NCBI GenBank assembly: GCA_949745625.1
Contig: CATJZR010000153.1
Coordinates: 1-29,434, forward strand
Origin: an uncultured Eubacteriales bacterium
GTDB lineage: Bacteria; Bacillota; Clostridia; Christensenellales; Borkfalkiaceae
Direction: 5' to 3'
DNA length: 29,434 bases
Shown in pieces: positions 13,626-21,132 of this stretch (positions are counted from its first letter, which is position 1; each line of letters starts with the position of its first letter). The position numbers were made by a program, and so were the translations under genes. The notes beneath the pieces were generated by a model. That model ran no database searches. It saw only the letters and a program-made list of their open reading frames with translations, and was not told the origin of the DNA.

Positions 13626-16600
13626 ATGAGAATTAAAAAACTTGTTGCTGCCGTTCTTGCGGCTGCGGCAATAGCTTCCGTCGGCGCGCTTTGCGGCTGC
13701 GGAGACGGGGAAACGGGCGCTACGGGGCCTGCCGGTCCTGCCGGCGCTACGGGTGAGCACGGTAAGTCGGCGTATGAAATTGCAAAGGAAAACGGATTTA
13801 AGGGCACGGAGGCGGAATGGCTTGAAAGCTTGAAGGGCTCTGACGGTGCGTCGGGCAAGTCCGCGTACGAGCTGGCGAAAGATAAGGGCTACACGGGCAC
13901 GGAAAACGAATGGCTGGCGGGTCTTGTCGGCGCGACAGGCTCGACGGGCAAATCCGCATACGAGCTGGCAACCGAAAGCGGCTTCGAGGGCACGCTTTCG
14001 GAATGGCTGACAAGTCTTAAGGGCGCTACCGGAGCTACAGGCAAATCTGCGTATGAAATCGCAAAGGAAAACGGTTTTACGGGCAGCGAAAGCGCGTGGC
14101 TTGAAAGCTTAAAGGGCGCAAACGGTCTTGACGGACAGTGCACTATTACAAGTCTGAACTATATCAATTATTTTAACTACAAGGGTGACGACGCTACTTT
14201 TGATAAGTGGGGTATTCAGCACAGGCTTAAAATTACATATCTTAACGAGGACTCTCAGGTTGAAACGGTAATTTCCGATGACACCTTGAATATCGTCAAT
14301 CAGAACGTATTTTATGAAGCTGGAACAAGTGACGAAATATGGCAGCTGATTGGCTTTAACGTAAGAAGAATAGGCGTGACCGATAATATTCTTTGGACTG
14401 GTAACGTTTTCGTTGACCATTCCGCCGATAAAACTCCCGTTACAAAATATACTTCGCGTATAGAGCTTAGCAACGATTTAGAGCTTGATATAAACGGTAA
14501 CGAAATTGTTCTTGAAGCGGATTTAATAGAGGTAACGGGAAATGCGAGCGTAACTTTTAAAAACGGAAGCATAAAACGCATTAACCGCATCACAACCGAT
14601 GACGAAAGTCTTTACGGTAAAATTTCAGATAAAAATATTATGGAATCGGGGAAGGGGGTAGAGCATATAGGCAGGTCGGTTTACGTTCCCGCTTATTATC
14701 CCGACGGTAAAGCCGTTGCAAGCGACGGCGAACTTAAAAGAACAGCAGTTTATAACAGGCTTTCCGTAATTCCCGAAGGCAAGGACAAAGTTATAGCCCC
14801 CGATGCAAATAGCGGCGCTAACTCCAATTCAACGATACACGTAAGTAACTACTGCTCGTTAAGGCTCGATACTGTTGATTATTTTACTTTCTTTACCGGA
14901 ATATTCGTGGACGGACTTTCTTCTTCGGTTGACGTTGTAAATAATTCAGTTATAGATGCCGAGGGTACGTTCGGAATAGCGACTAACGCAACAAGTTCAG
15001 AATATTGGAACGTGGTCGTAAACGTAAGTGATTCGGTTATAAACGCTTCGTCGGTAAATGACCGCCGCACAACTATTCCCGAGTCATTCTGCATTGCAAC
15101 TGCATTAATGATTAACGTTCCCGGTTCGGTGGTAATTCAGAATAGCGAGCTTATCGGAACTTCGCAGGCGCTTATTGTGCGCGGCGGACACGCGGTAGCG
15201 CGTAATTCAAGGCTTTACTCATACGGTGTATTCCCCTACACGCAGGAACAGCTTAAAGATAAGTGGTATTCTTCAAATACCGTACCCAACGCTACTGTAG
15301 TAGTCGGCAATAAGCATACTTCCTATCAGTATGCGGCTGACTGCACGCTTACTAACTGCGAGATTAAGGCGGATATTTATAAGGAAGACAACGGAGTATT
15401 CAATAAGAGCTGGGAAACTGTTTACGTTAACGGCAACGCCGGCGTAAAAGGCGACGGTCTGAATAAGAACGGCGAATGGATAGGCGCAACCTTCACGTAC
15501 GACGCAATGACGTTCGCGCGTTCGGGCAACGTCAATTTCCACGTGGAAAATGCAACGGAAAAGAGCGCAAACGTTTACCGCCCCGAAATGCTTCTCAACG
15601 CCAACGAGTGGTACGAAGCCGATACCCAGCGCAAGGTGCGCGACCTTATGGATTACGGCGCGAAGAATATCCGTCTTGTAAACGATTTACAGCTTGAGGC
15701 AAATGCGGACGACGGATATACTTACATCGACAGGGATATAAATATCGGTCTTAACGGACACACACTTGACATTGTATCCAAGGGTATAAAAATAGTAAAC
15801 AACGCCGACTTCAAAATGCAGAACGGCATAGTTGTTATGAACGGAACGCCCGCTCCCGCAGCAGGTAATGTGGACGGAAATTACGCAATAGAGGTAGGCG
15901 AGTTTGCAGCGCTTGCGCTTGAAACTGTAAAAATGTACGCTAACCGCAGCGGTATATTTATGAACGGCAAGGCTGCTACTCTCGAGGTTGCGGCGGATTC
16001 GGAAATAAACGTCGGCGGATTCTATGCAATCGGCACCAACGTAAACGGCAGCACCGATTTCGGTGTTATGGTTACCGTAAGATATTCAAAAATACGCGCT
16101 AACGGCACGGTTGATATTCCAAACGTGCAGACAACAGCGGCTCAGGGCGCAAACGCGTTCGGCGTCGGTATTCTGTTCAACGTGCCCGGTACTCTCAAAA
16201 TCGAAAAATCTTCGGTAGTGGAAGGGCTTACGCAGGGTATCGTAATGCGCGACGGCATCGCCGTTATCGAAAATTCGTCCGTAAACGTAACGGGTACGAA
16301 CAGCGCGCTTGACAGGTTCGAGGGCACAACCCACGACGCGTGGGGAAGAGGCTACCTCGTTCCCAATGCAGCAATAGTTATGGGCACGTACAAAACGGCG
16401 TCGGAGGCAAGGGATAACCTTTACCGCTCGCCCGTGGACGTAACGCTGAGGAACGTTGCGCTCGGCAAAGCGCAGGGCGGCAAGCATCTCGTCTTTATAC
16501 ATAACGACGGCGAGGACACCGCCGGGCTCGGCACGACAACGCTTACCTTCGATAAGCTTACCAAGCTGAAGAGCGGGGTAGGCGACGGAGAAACTATTTA

Positions 16601-16667
16601 CACCGTTTGCGACGGTCAGACCGACCTTGAGGCAAACAAAATAATAATCTGGGACGAAACCGTTTAA
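13626..16667 (+). CDS. surface lipoprotein with collagen-like repeats and duplicated beta-helix modules
   Basis: A 1013-residue predicted exported lipoprotein. A basic N terminus, a hydrophobic core and the lipobox LCGC (Cys25 as the lipidated residue) form a type II signal peptide. Residues 31-45 are collagen-like Gly-X-Y (GATGPAGPAGATG). Four 31-residue repeats with the pattern GKSAYE-A-GF-GT-EWL then span 46-169, ending in a second short Gly-rich piece. The remainder is rich in Asn and Val with the rhythm of a right-handed parallel beta-helix. It falls into two homologous halves (about 278-590 and 678-950), each with an INVPG or FNVPG motif and a VPNA motif. No catalytic residues can be assigned. 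GGAGGT precedes the ATG. A promoter with an embedded operator controls it, and a terminator follows. Confidence 0.88.
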   Translation: MRIKKLVAAVLAAAAIASVGALCGCGDGETGATGPAGPAGATGEHGKSAYEIAKENGFKGTEAEWLESLKGSDGASGKSAYELAKDKGYTGTENEWLAGLVGATGSTGKSAYELATESGFEGTLSEWLTSLKGATGATGKSAYEIAKENGFTGSESAWLESLKGANGLDGQCTITSLNYINYFNYKGDDATFDKWGIQHRLKITYLNEDSQVETVISDDTLNIVNQNVFYEAGTSDEIWQLIGFNVRRIGVTDNILWTGNVFVDHSADKTPVTKYTSRIELSNDLELDINGNEIVLEADLIEVTGNASVTFKNGSIKRINRITTDDESLYGKISDKNIMESGKGVEHIGRSVYVPAYYPDGKAVASDGELKRTAVYNRLSVIPEGKDKVIAPDANSGANSNSTIHVSNYCSLRLDTVDYFTFFTGIFVDGLSSSVDVVNNSVIDAEGTFGIATNATSSEYWNVVVNVSDSVINASSVNDRRTTIPESFCIATALMINVPGSVVIQNSELIGTSQALIVRGGHAVARNSRLYSYGVFPYTQEQLKDKWYSSNTVPNATVVVGNKHTSYQYAADCTLTNCEIKADIYKEDNGVFNKSWETVYVNGNAGVKGDGLNKNGEWIGATFTYDAMTFARSGNVNFHVENATEKSANVYRPEMLLNANEWYEADTQRKVRDLMDYGAKNIRLVNDLQLEANADDGYTYIDRDINIGLNGHTLDIVSKGIKIVNNADFKMQNGIVVMNGTPAPAAGNVDGNYAIEVGEFAALALETVKMYANRSGIFMNGKAATLEVAADSEINVGGFYAIGTNVNGSTDFGVMVTVRYSKIRANGTVDIPNVQTTAAQGANAFGVGILFNVPGTLKIEKSSVVEGLTQGIVMRDGIAVIENSSVNVTGTNSALDRFEGTTHDAWGRGYLVPNAAIVMGTYKTASEARDNLYRSPVDVTLRNVALGKAQGGKHLVFIHNDGEDTAGLGTTTLTFDKLTKLKSGVGDGETIYTVCDGQTDLEANKIIIWDETV
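13761..14132 (+). repeat. four in-frame 93-nt tandem repeats
   Basis: Four consecutive 31-codon units (starting at residues 46, 77, 108 and 139) encode GKSAYE(I/L)A...GF/Y.GTE.EWL.SL.G. The DNA copies have diverged at synonymous positions, so this is an old protein-level repeat rather than a recent slippage array. Similar units occur in clostridial surface proteins and phage tail proteins. Confidence 0.88.
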
Positions 16668-16673
16668 AAAATT

Positions 16674-16707
16674 TCGCCGCCGCGATATATTCGCGGCGGC
16701 GATTTTT
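16674..16707. terminator. bidirectional terminator after the lipoprotein gene
   Basis: A perfect 12-bp stem TCGCCGCCGCGA/TCGCGGCGGCGA with a 5-base loop, followed by TTTTTATT on plus and AAATTTTTT on minus. It serves the lipoprotein gene and the small minus-strand ORF. Confidence 0.92.
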
Positions 16708-16713
16708 ATTGCT

Positions 16714-16848
16714 TTATTTTTCCTTTTTGATTTCGTCGGGAACGAACATTTCTCCGTCGGCATTGTACAGCGCGGCATCGTCTTTCAGACTTAAAATGTA
16801 CTTGTAATACTGTTCGTCGTTTAGCTTAATTATTTTTTTCTTTGCCAT
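16714..16848 (-). CDS. 44-residue small protein of unknown function
   Basis: A minus-strand ORF of 44 codons, ATG at 16848 and TAA at 16714-16716. A good ribosome binding site, AGAGGTG, stands a few bases before the ATG. The product begins MAKKKIIKLNDEQYYKYI and ends VPDEIKKEK: charged, soluble, without Cys or a membrane segment. Its stop is immediately followed on minus by the shared terminator. A correct ribosome binding site plus a terminator directly after the stop support a real gene. No clear promoter is visible upstream and I do not recognise a family. Confidence 0.6.
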   Translation of the reverse strand: MAKKKIIKLNDEQYYKYILSLKDDAALYNADGEMFVPDEIKKEK

Positions 16849-16933
16849 AAAGCACCTCTGAAAAATAAATTTCTAATATTATGTACCCGCGCGGCGCGAA
16901 ATATTCCCGTTTGGCAATTTTAGCCTTCAAAAT

Positions 16934-16957
16934 GGGGTCAGATGCAAATTGCCCCCC
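16934..16957. repeat. REP-like imperfect inverted repeat
   Basis: GGGGTCAGATGCAAATTGCCCC contains arms GGGGTCA and TGCCCC around a short loop. It resembles, from memory, palindromes associated with IS200-like/RAYT transposases. Only one copy is in this window and no transposase is present. Confidence 0.3.
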
Positions 16958-17046
16958 TTATATGCGGTGTTTAACGCAATTTTTTTTGAAAAACAGCTAA
17001 AATAAATTAAGAATTATATTTACTTTTTCGTTTTAATAGTGTAAAC

Positions 17047-17052
17047 TATAAT
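17047..17052 (+). promoter_or_regulatory. -10 box of the giant acidic protein gene
   Basis: A perfect TATAAT about 56 bases before the chosen ATG, without a recognisable -35 (TTTTTC at the expected place). Transcription would start near 17059. Confidence 0.4.
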
Positions 17053-17107
17053 AACAGAAATCTATGCACTTATGCACGCTGCGCGCAGCGGCGAGGAAGG
17101 GGTACAA

Positions 17108-20100
17108 ATGTCATACGATAACAACGAAGCCGAATACGAGCCCTCGGCGCCTAAAAAGGCGGATGTGCTCATTAAAAGCACGCAGACCATCGTTTCGAAG
17201 CAGGAGGAGCTGGCGGAACAGACCAAAATAGCCATATCCCGCATCGACGAAGCAATCGAGCTGTGCAACAAAAACAGTCAGGAGGCTTCCTATCTGCTTG
17301 AACACAGCACCGAAATGTTCGATAAGCTTCACGGCGAAAATTCGGCGTTGAAGCAGGAGCTGCTGTACCTTGCAAAGCAGAGCGAGAATATATATGCGGG
17401 GCTTGCCGAAAAGCTTAACGAGCTTAGCGCCCAGCCTCAACCGCAGCAGGGGGAAGAGCAAGCCGTCGGTGCGGAATATTACGAGCTTGCGGACAGACTT
17501 AACGAAATTTACGACCGTTTAGCCGAAATGACGGCGCGTATCGACGCGCTTTCCGCGGGCAAATCGGAAGATTCGCTTAACGAGAAGTTTGCAATTCTTT
17601 ACGACAAAATCGACGCTGTAGCGGTTGACAACGCCCGCCCCGTTCAGAGCATGGACGGCGCGGCGATTATGGATAAGCTTGACCGCATAATGGAAAACGT
17701 GCGCAGAAACGAGGGCGCACATTCCATGCTTGCCGATAAATTCGAAATTCTTTCCATGCGGGTCGAGCAGTTCGGTTTCGAAAGCGCGAAGTCGCAGCCG
17801 ACATATTCCCAGCCCGCTTCGGCGTATCCCGCGCCCGTGCAGACTGCGGAAATCGACTACGATAAGCTTGCTTCGAAGGTCGCGGAAATTCTTTCCGTGC
17901 GCGAGACCGTTTCACCCGATTACATCGCGTCGAGAGTTGCCGAGCAAATTGTTATGCCCGAGCAGAGCGGCGTAGAGATAGACACGCAGAAAATAGCGGA
18001 GGAGGTTGCCGCGCTTATAGACGTCAGACCCGCCGAGCCGCAGGAACCGTTCGACGGCGACGCCATGATAGAAAAGCTTGCGGACAGGGTGAGCGAAATC
18101 GTTGCGGAAGCGAAAGCGGAGCCGCTTGACGAGGATGCGCTCGCCGAAAGACTTGCGGGCAGAATCAATGTCACCGCAGAGGCTGCGCCCGTCGAAATCG
18201 ACGAACAGTCGCTTGCCGACAGAATTGCCGAAAAGCTCAACGTCACCACGGAAGCTGCGCCCGTTGCGGAAGCTCAATCCGACGGCGTTGTGTTTGACGA
18301 CGACGCGCTTGTCGAAAAAATCGCAGCGCGCATAAACGTAATGATTGCCGAGGCTGCGCCCGCCGCATCTGAGGTCGCCATAGACCAAGAGGACCTTGCA
18401 GACGCTATCGCGCTCAAAGTCGGCAGTCTTAAACCCGAGGACTTTGAAATTCTTGTGGATGACGCCGGCTGCGCCTCCATATCCAAGGAAATTGCCGAAA
18501 AGCTGGACTACAACGTCATTTCTTCGGTTATAGCCGACAAGCTAAGGGACGTTCTCGACATCAACGCGGCGAACGCGCCCGACTACGAGGATATGGCTGA
18601 ACGCATAAGCGAGAAGATTACGGTTGCGGGTATAAACGAGGACGCCATTGCAGACAAGGCTGCGGCCGTGCTTTCAAACTACCTGCCCGAATTCGATACC
18701 GAAGAAATTGCAGATAAGGTTACGGGCGCCGTTATCGATGTGGTTTCCGCCATGCCTCAGCCTACGCTCGACAGCGAGGCTATCTGTAATGAAATTTCCG
18801 AACGCCTTATCGAAAAGCAGGAGGATAACAATTACGACATAGTTATCGACGATGACGGTATTTCGAGAATTACCGCTATCGTCACCGACGAAATACACAA
18901 GGATACGGAAGCGCGCTTCGACAAGATTGAGGAGAGCATTGCTAAAATTACAGAGCTGCTAACTCCCGCAGAGGAGGACGAGACCGAGGTTGAGGCTGAA
19001 GAGTACGACGATGAACCCGTCGTCGACGCGGAAGCCCGCTTCGACAGGATTGACGAAAGCATCGCTAAGCTTACCGAGTTGCTTACTCCTTCCGAGGAAG
19101 AGTCCGAAGAGGAATACGAGGAAGAGTCCGAGACGGAGGAAACCGAAGAGGTTGAAGAGGAATATGCTTCGGACGGGATTACCGAGGAAGAGCTTGCTTC
19201 ACTGTCCGAGGTCGTTGCTTCCGAAATCGAAAAGGGCACGGCTTCGCGTTTCGATAAGGTCGAAGAGGATATTGCAAAAATATACGAGCTCGTTTCGAAT
19301 ATCGTAGTAGAAGAGAGCGAGGGCGAGTACGCCGAAGCCGTGGAATACGACGACGCCGACTATACGCAGCTTTCAGAAATAGTTGCGTCTGAGATAGAAA
19401 AGGGCGTCGCTTCCCGTCTTGACAGCGTGGAAGAAAAGCTGACCTCGCTGACTGAAATGTTCGAAAACGCCGAGGAAGAGGTTGTCGAGCCCGAAGAAAC
19501 CGAGGAAGAATACGCGGAAGAGAGCGAAGAGGTTGACGAGGACGCGGAGGAAGACGTCTACGCGGAAGAGGATATTTCCGAAGAGGACTACGCGCGCCTT
19601 TCCGAGCTGGTGGAAAGAATGGAAAGCAGCATATCCTCGCGCTTTGATACTGTTGAAGAAAAGCTTACCTCCCTTACCGAGCTTATGACCGTGGAAGACG
19701 CGGAAGATGTTGAAGAAACCGAAGAGGATTACGCAGAAGAGGTCGACGACGGCGAATACACGCGTCTGTCGGAAATTGTTTCCGCCCGCTTCGACAGCGT
19801 AGAGGATAAAATAAATTCGCTTACCGAGCTTATTTCGTCGGGCGGCGATGATTACGAAGAGTACGAGGATGCTACCGAAGAGGATTACGAAAAGCTGTCG
19901 GGATTAGTCGCGGCAGAAATCGAAAAGGGCGTTTCCGCCCGCTTCGACAGCGTTGAGGAAAACATCAGAAAGATTAACGCCATAGTCGGCGGCATAGCCG
20001 TTGCGGGTGTGGTTACAAACGGCGGCGAGCCGAGAAACGTCGAGACGGATATACGTCTTTACGAGCAGTTCGACAGGGTTGCCTACGACATCAAGAAAAT

Positions 20101-21070
20101 TTCCGAATACGTCGAGGGCGACGTTCCCGTTATCGCAAACGAGCGTATGGACAAAATTGCGGGTGAAATCGCAAAAATTTCACGACTGGTAGAGGGCGAG
20201 CTTTCCATCGAAACCAACGCCCGTCTCGATAAGCTTCAGGAAGAGGTGGAAAAGCTTACAGCTATGCTCGGCGGCACCGTCGACAGCGAGGACAGCGAAC
20301 GCCTTGAAAGGCTTGAAGGCGGCGTGGACGAAATTAAGGGTATGCTTATCGGCGGGGCGGTAATCGCTTCTGCGGACGAAACCGCGGCGGCGCAGACTGC
20401 CGAGGTCGAGGAAGAGGAGCAGGAGCTCGTAACCGTCAGCGACCTGGTTAAGCCCATAACCGTGCTTCCCGACGAGGAAGAGGACGACGATGACGACGGC
20501 GACTTCCTTTTAAGCGCGCTCGATATGGATAAGTTTTCCGAGGACGAGCACATGCCCGGCGAGTTGGGCGACTTCGAAAACGGCGTCGACTTCGAGAATA
20601 TGATGAAGTACAACCGCAGCTTCATTGCGAGAATTATCCAAAGCGACGACGACACCAAGCAGTATTACGGTGCCGTAAAGCACGCGCTGCTGTCGTACAA
20701 GAAGGTAAATTCCAACGTGGCGTGGGGTAACGAACGCTTCAATAAGGGCAGAGAGACCATTGCGCGCATGAAGATACGCGGCAAGACGCTGGTTATCTAT
20801 CTCGCTCTCGACCCCACCGAATATAAGACGTCGGTTTACCACCATGCAGACGTTTCCGACAACAGGTCGGTACTGGGAACGCCCATGATGATAAAAGTCA
20901 AATCGCCTCTCGGAGTAAGAAAGGCAATAAGACTTATCGACGAAATGCTTGCAAAACGCGACGGCGAAAAGAGGGAAATTCCCGAGCGTGACTATGCGGC
21001 AATGTACCCTTACGAGACCATAGCCGAGCTTATCGAAGACGGACTCGTCAAGGACGTAAGAAAAAAGTAA
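17108..21070 (+). CDS. giant acidic helical-repeat protein with conserved C-terminal domain
   Basis: A 1320-residue cytoplasmic protein with no signal peptide or membrane helix. ATG 17108 follows AGGAAGGGG; an earlier ATG at 17072 lacks a ribosome binding site. Layout: residues 1-150, charged coiled-coil. About 250-575, a first repeat family with the pattern IDE--LA-RIAEKLNV. About 600-1050, a second repeat family, ARFDSVEEKLTSLTEL-like, separated by very acidic Glu/Tyr spacers. About 1120-1158, an Asp/Glu tract. About 1164-1320, a basic globular domain (YNRSFIARIIQSDDDTKQYY, then KIRGKTLVIYLALDP and PYETIAELIEDGLVKDV). From memory, a similar C-terminal domain is appended to other low-complexity Clostridia proteins, but I cannot name it. 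A scaffold or filament is possible; function is unknown. A weak terminator separates it from RNase J. Confidence 0.82.
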   Translation: MSYDNNEAEYEPSAPKKADVLIKSTQTIVSKQEELAEQTKIAISRIDEAIELCNKNSQEASYLLEHSTEMFDKLHGENSALKQELLYLAKQSENIYAGLAEKLNELSAQPQPQQGEEQAVGAEYYELADRLNEIYDRLAEMTARIDALSAGKSEDSLNEKFAILYDKIDAVAVDNARPVQSMDGAAIMDKLDRIMENVRRNEGAHSMLADKFEILSMRVEQFGFESAKSQPTYSQPASAYPAPVQTAEIDYDKLASKVAEILSVRETVSPDYIASRVAEQIVMPEQSGVEIDTQKIAEEVAALIDVRPAEPQEPFDGDAMIEKLADRVSEIVAEAKAEPLDEDALAERLAGRINVTAEAAPVEIDEQSLADRIAEKLNVTTEAAPVAEAQSDGVVFDDDALVEKIAARINVMIAEAAPAASEVAIDQEDLADAIALKVGSLKPEDFEILVDDAGCASISKEIAEKLDYNVISSVIADKLRDVLDINAANAPDYEDMAERISEKITVAGINEDAIADKAAAVLSNYLPEFDTEEIADKVTGAVIDVVSAMPQPTLDSEAICNEISERLIEKQEDNNYDIVIDDDGISRITAIVTDEIHKDTEARFDKIEESIAKITELLTPAEEDETEVEAEEYDDEPVVDAEARFDRIDESIAKLTELLTPSEEESEEEYEEESETEETEEVEEEYASDGITEEELASLSEVVASEIEKGTASRFDKVEEDIAKIYELVSNIVVEESEGEYAEAVEYDDADYTQLSEIVASEIEKGVASRLDSVEEKLTSLTEMFENAEEEVVEPEETEEEYAEESEEVDEDAEEDVYAEEDISEEDYARLSELVERMESSISSRFDTVEEKLTSLTELMTVEDAEDVEETEEDYAEEVDDGEYTRLSEIVSARFDSVEDKINSLTELISSGGDDYEEYEDATEEDYEKLSGLVAAEIEKGVSARFDSVEENIRKINAIVGGIAVAGVVTNGGEPRNVETDIRLYEQFDRVAYDIKKISEYVEGDVPVIANERMDKIAGEIAKISRLVEGELSIETNARLDKLQEEVEKLTAMLGGTVDSEDSERLERLEGGVDEIKGMLIGGAVIASADETAAAQTAEVEEEEQELVTVSDLVKPITVLPDEEEDDDDDGDFLLSALDMDKFSEDEHMPGELGDFENGVDFENMMKYNRSFIARIIQSDDDTKQYYGAVKHALLSYKKVNSNVAWGNERFNKGRETIARMKIRGKTLVIYLALDPTEYKTSVYHHADVSDNRSVLGTPMMIKVKSPLGVRKAIRLIDEMLAKRDGEKREIPERDYAAMYPYETIAELIEDGLVKDVRKK
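18910..20260 (+). repeat. coding repeats of the RFD-VEE-I-KI family
   Basis: About nine to ten degenerate units encode (S/A)RFDxVEExIxxLTEL or close variants, for example at residues near 603, 640, 714, 770 and beyond. Units are preceded by a (L/Y)SE(I/L)VASEIEKG-type helix and separated by acidic linkers of variable length. The period is irregular, unlike slippage repeats. Confidence 0.75.
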
Positions 21071-21082
21071 CGAAAGAATTTT

Positions 21083-21110
21083 TAAAGGGGTTGCTTATCA
21101 ACCCCTTTTA
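21083..21110 (+). terminator. weak terminator or attenuator before RNase J
   Basis: AAAGGGGTTG (21084-21093) pairs with CAACCCCTTT (21099-21108) around the loop CTTAT. The T run is only four bases and belongs to the stem, so partial readthrough into the RNase J gene is likely. Confidence 0.6.
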
Positions 21111-21132
21111 ATTCGCATATAGGAGAATTGAT

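Noticed and set aside
13761..14132. Possible CRISPR-like regular repeat
   Set aside because: The repeats are 93-nt, in frame, contiguous without spacers and conserved at protein rather than DNA level.
17072..17107. Upstream ATG for the giant acidic protein
   Set aside because: It lacks a ribosome binding site and overlaps a G-C-rich palindrome, whereas the ATG at 17108 follows AGGAAGGGG.
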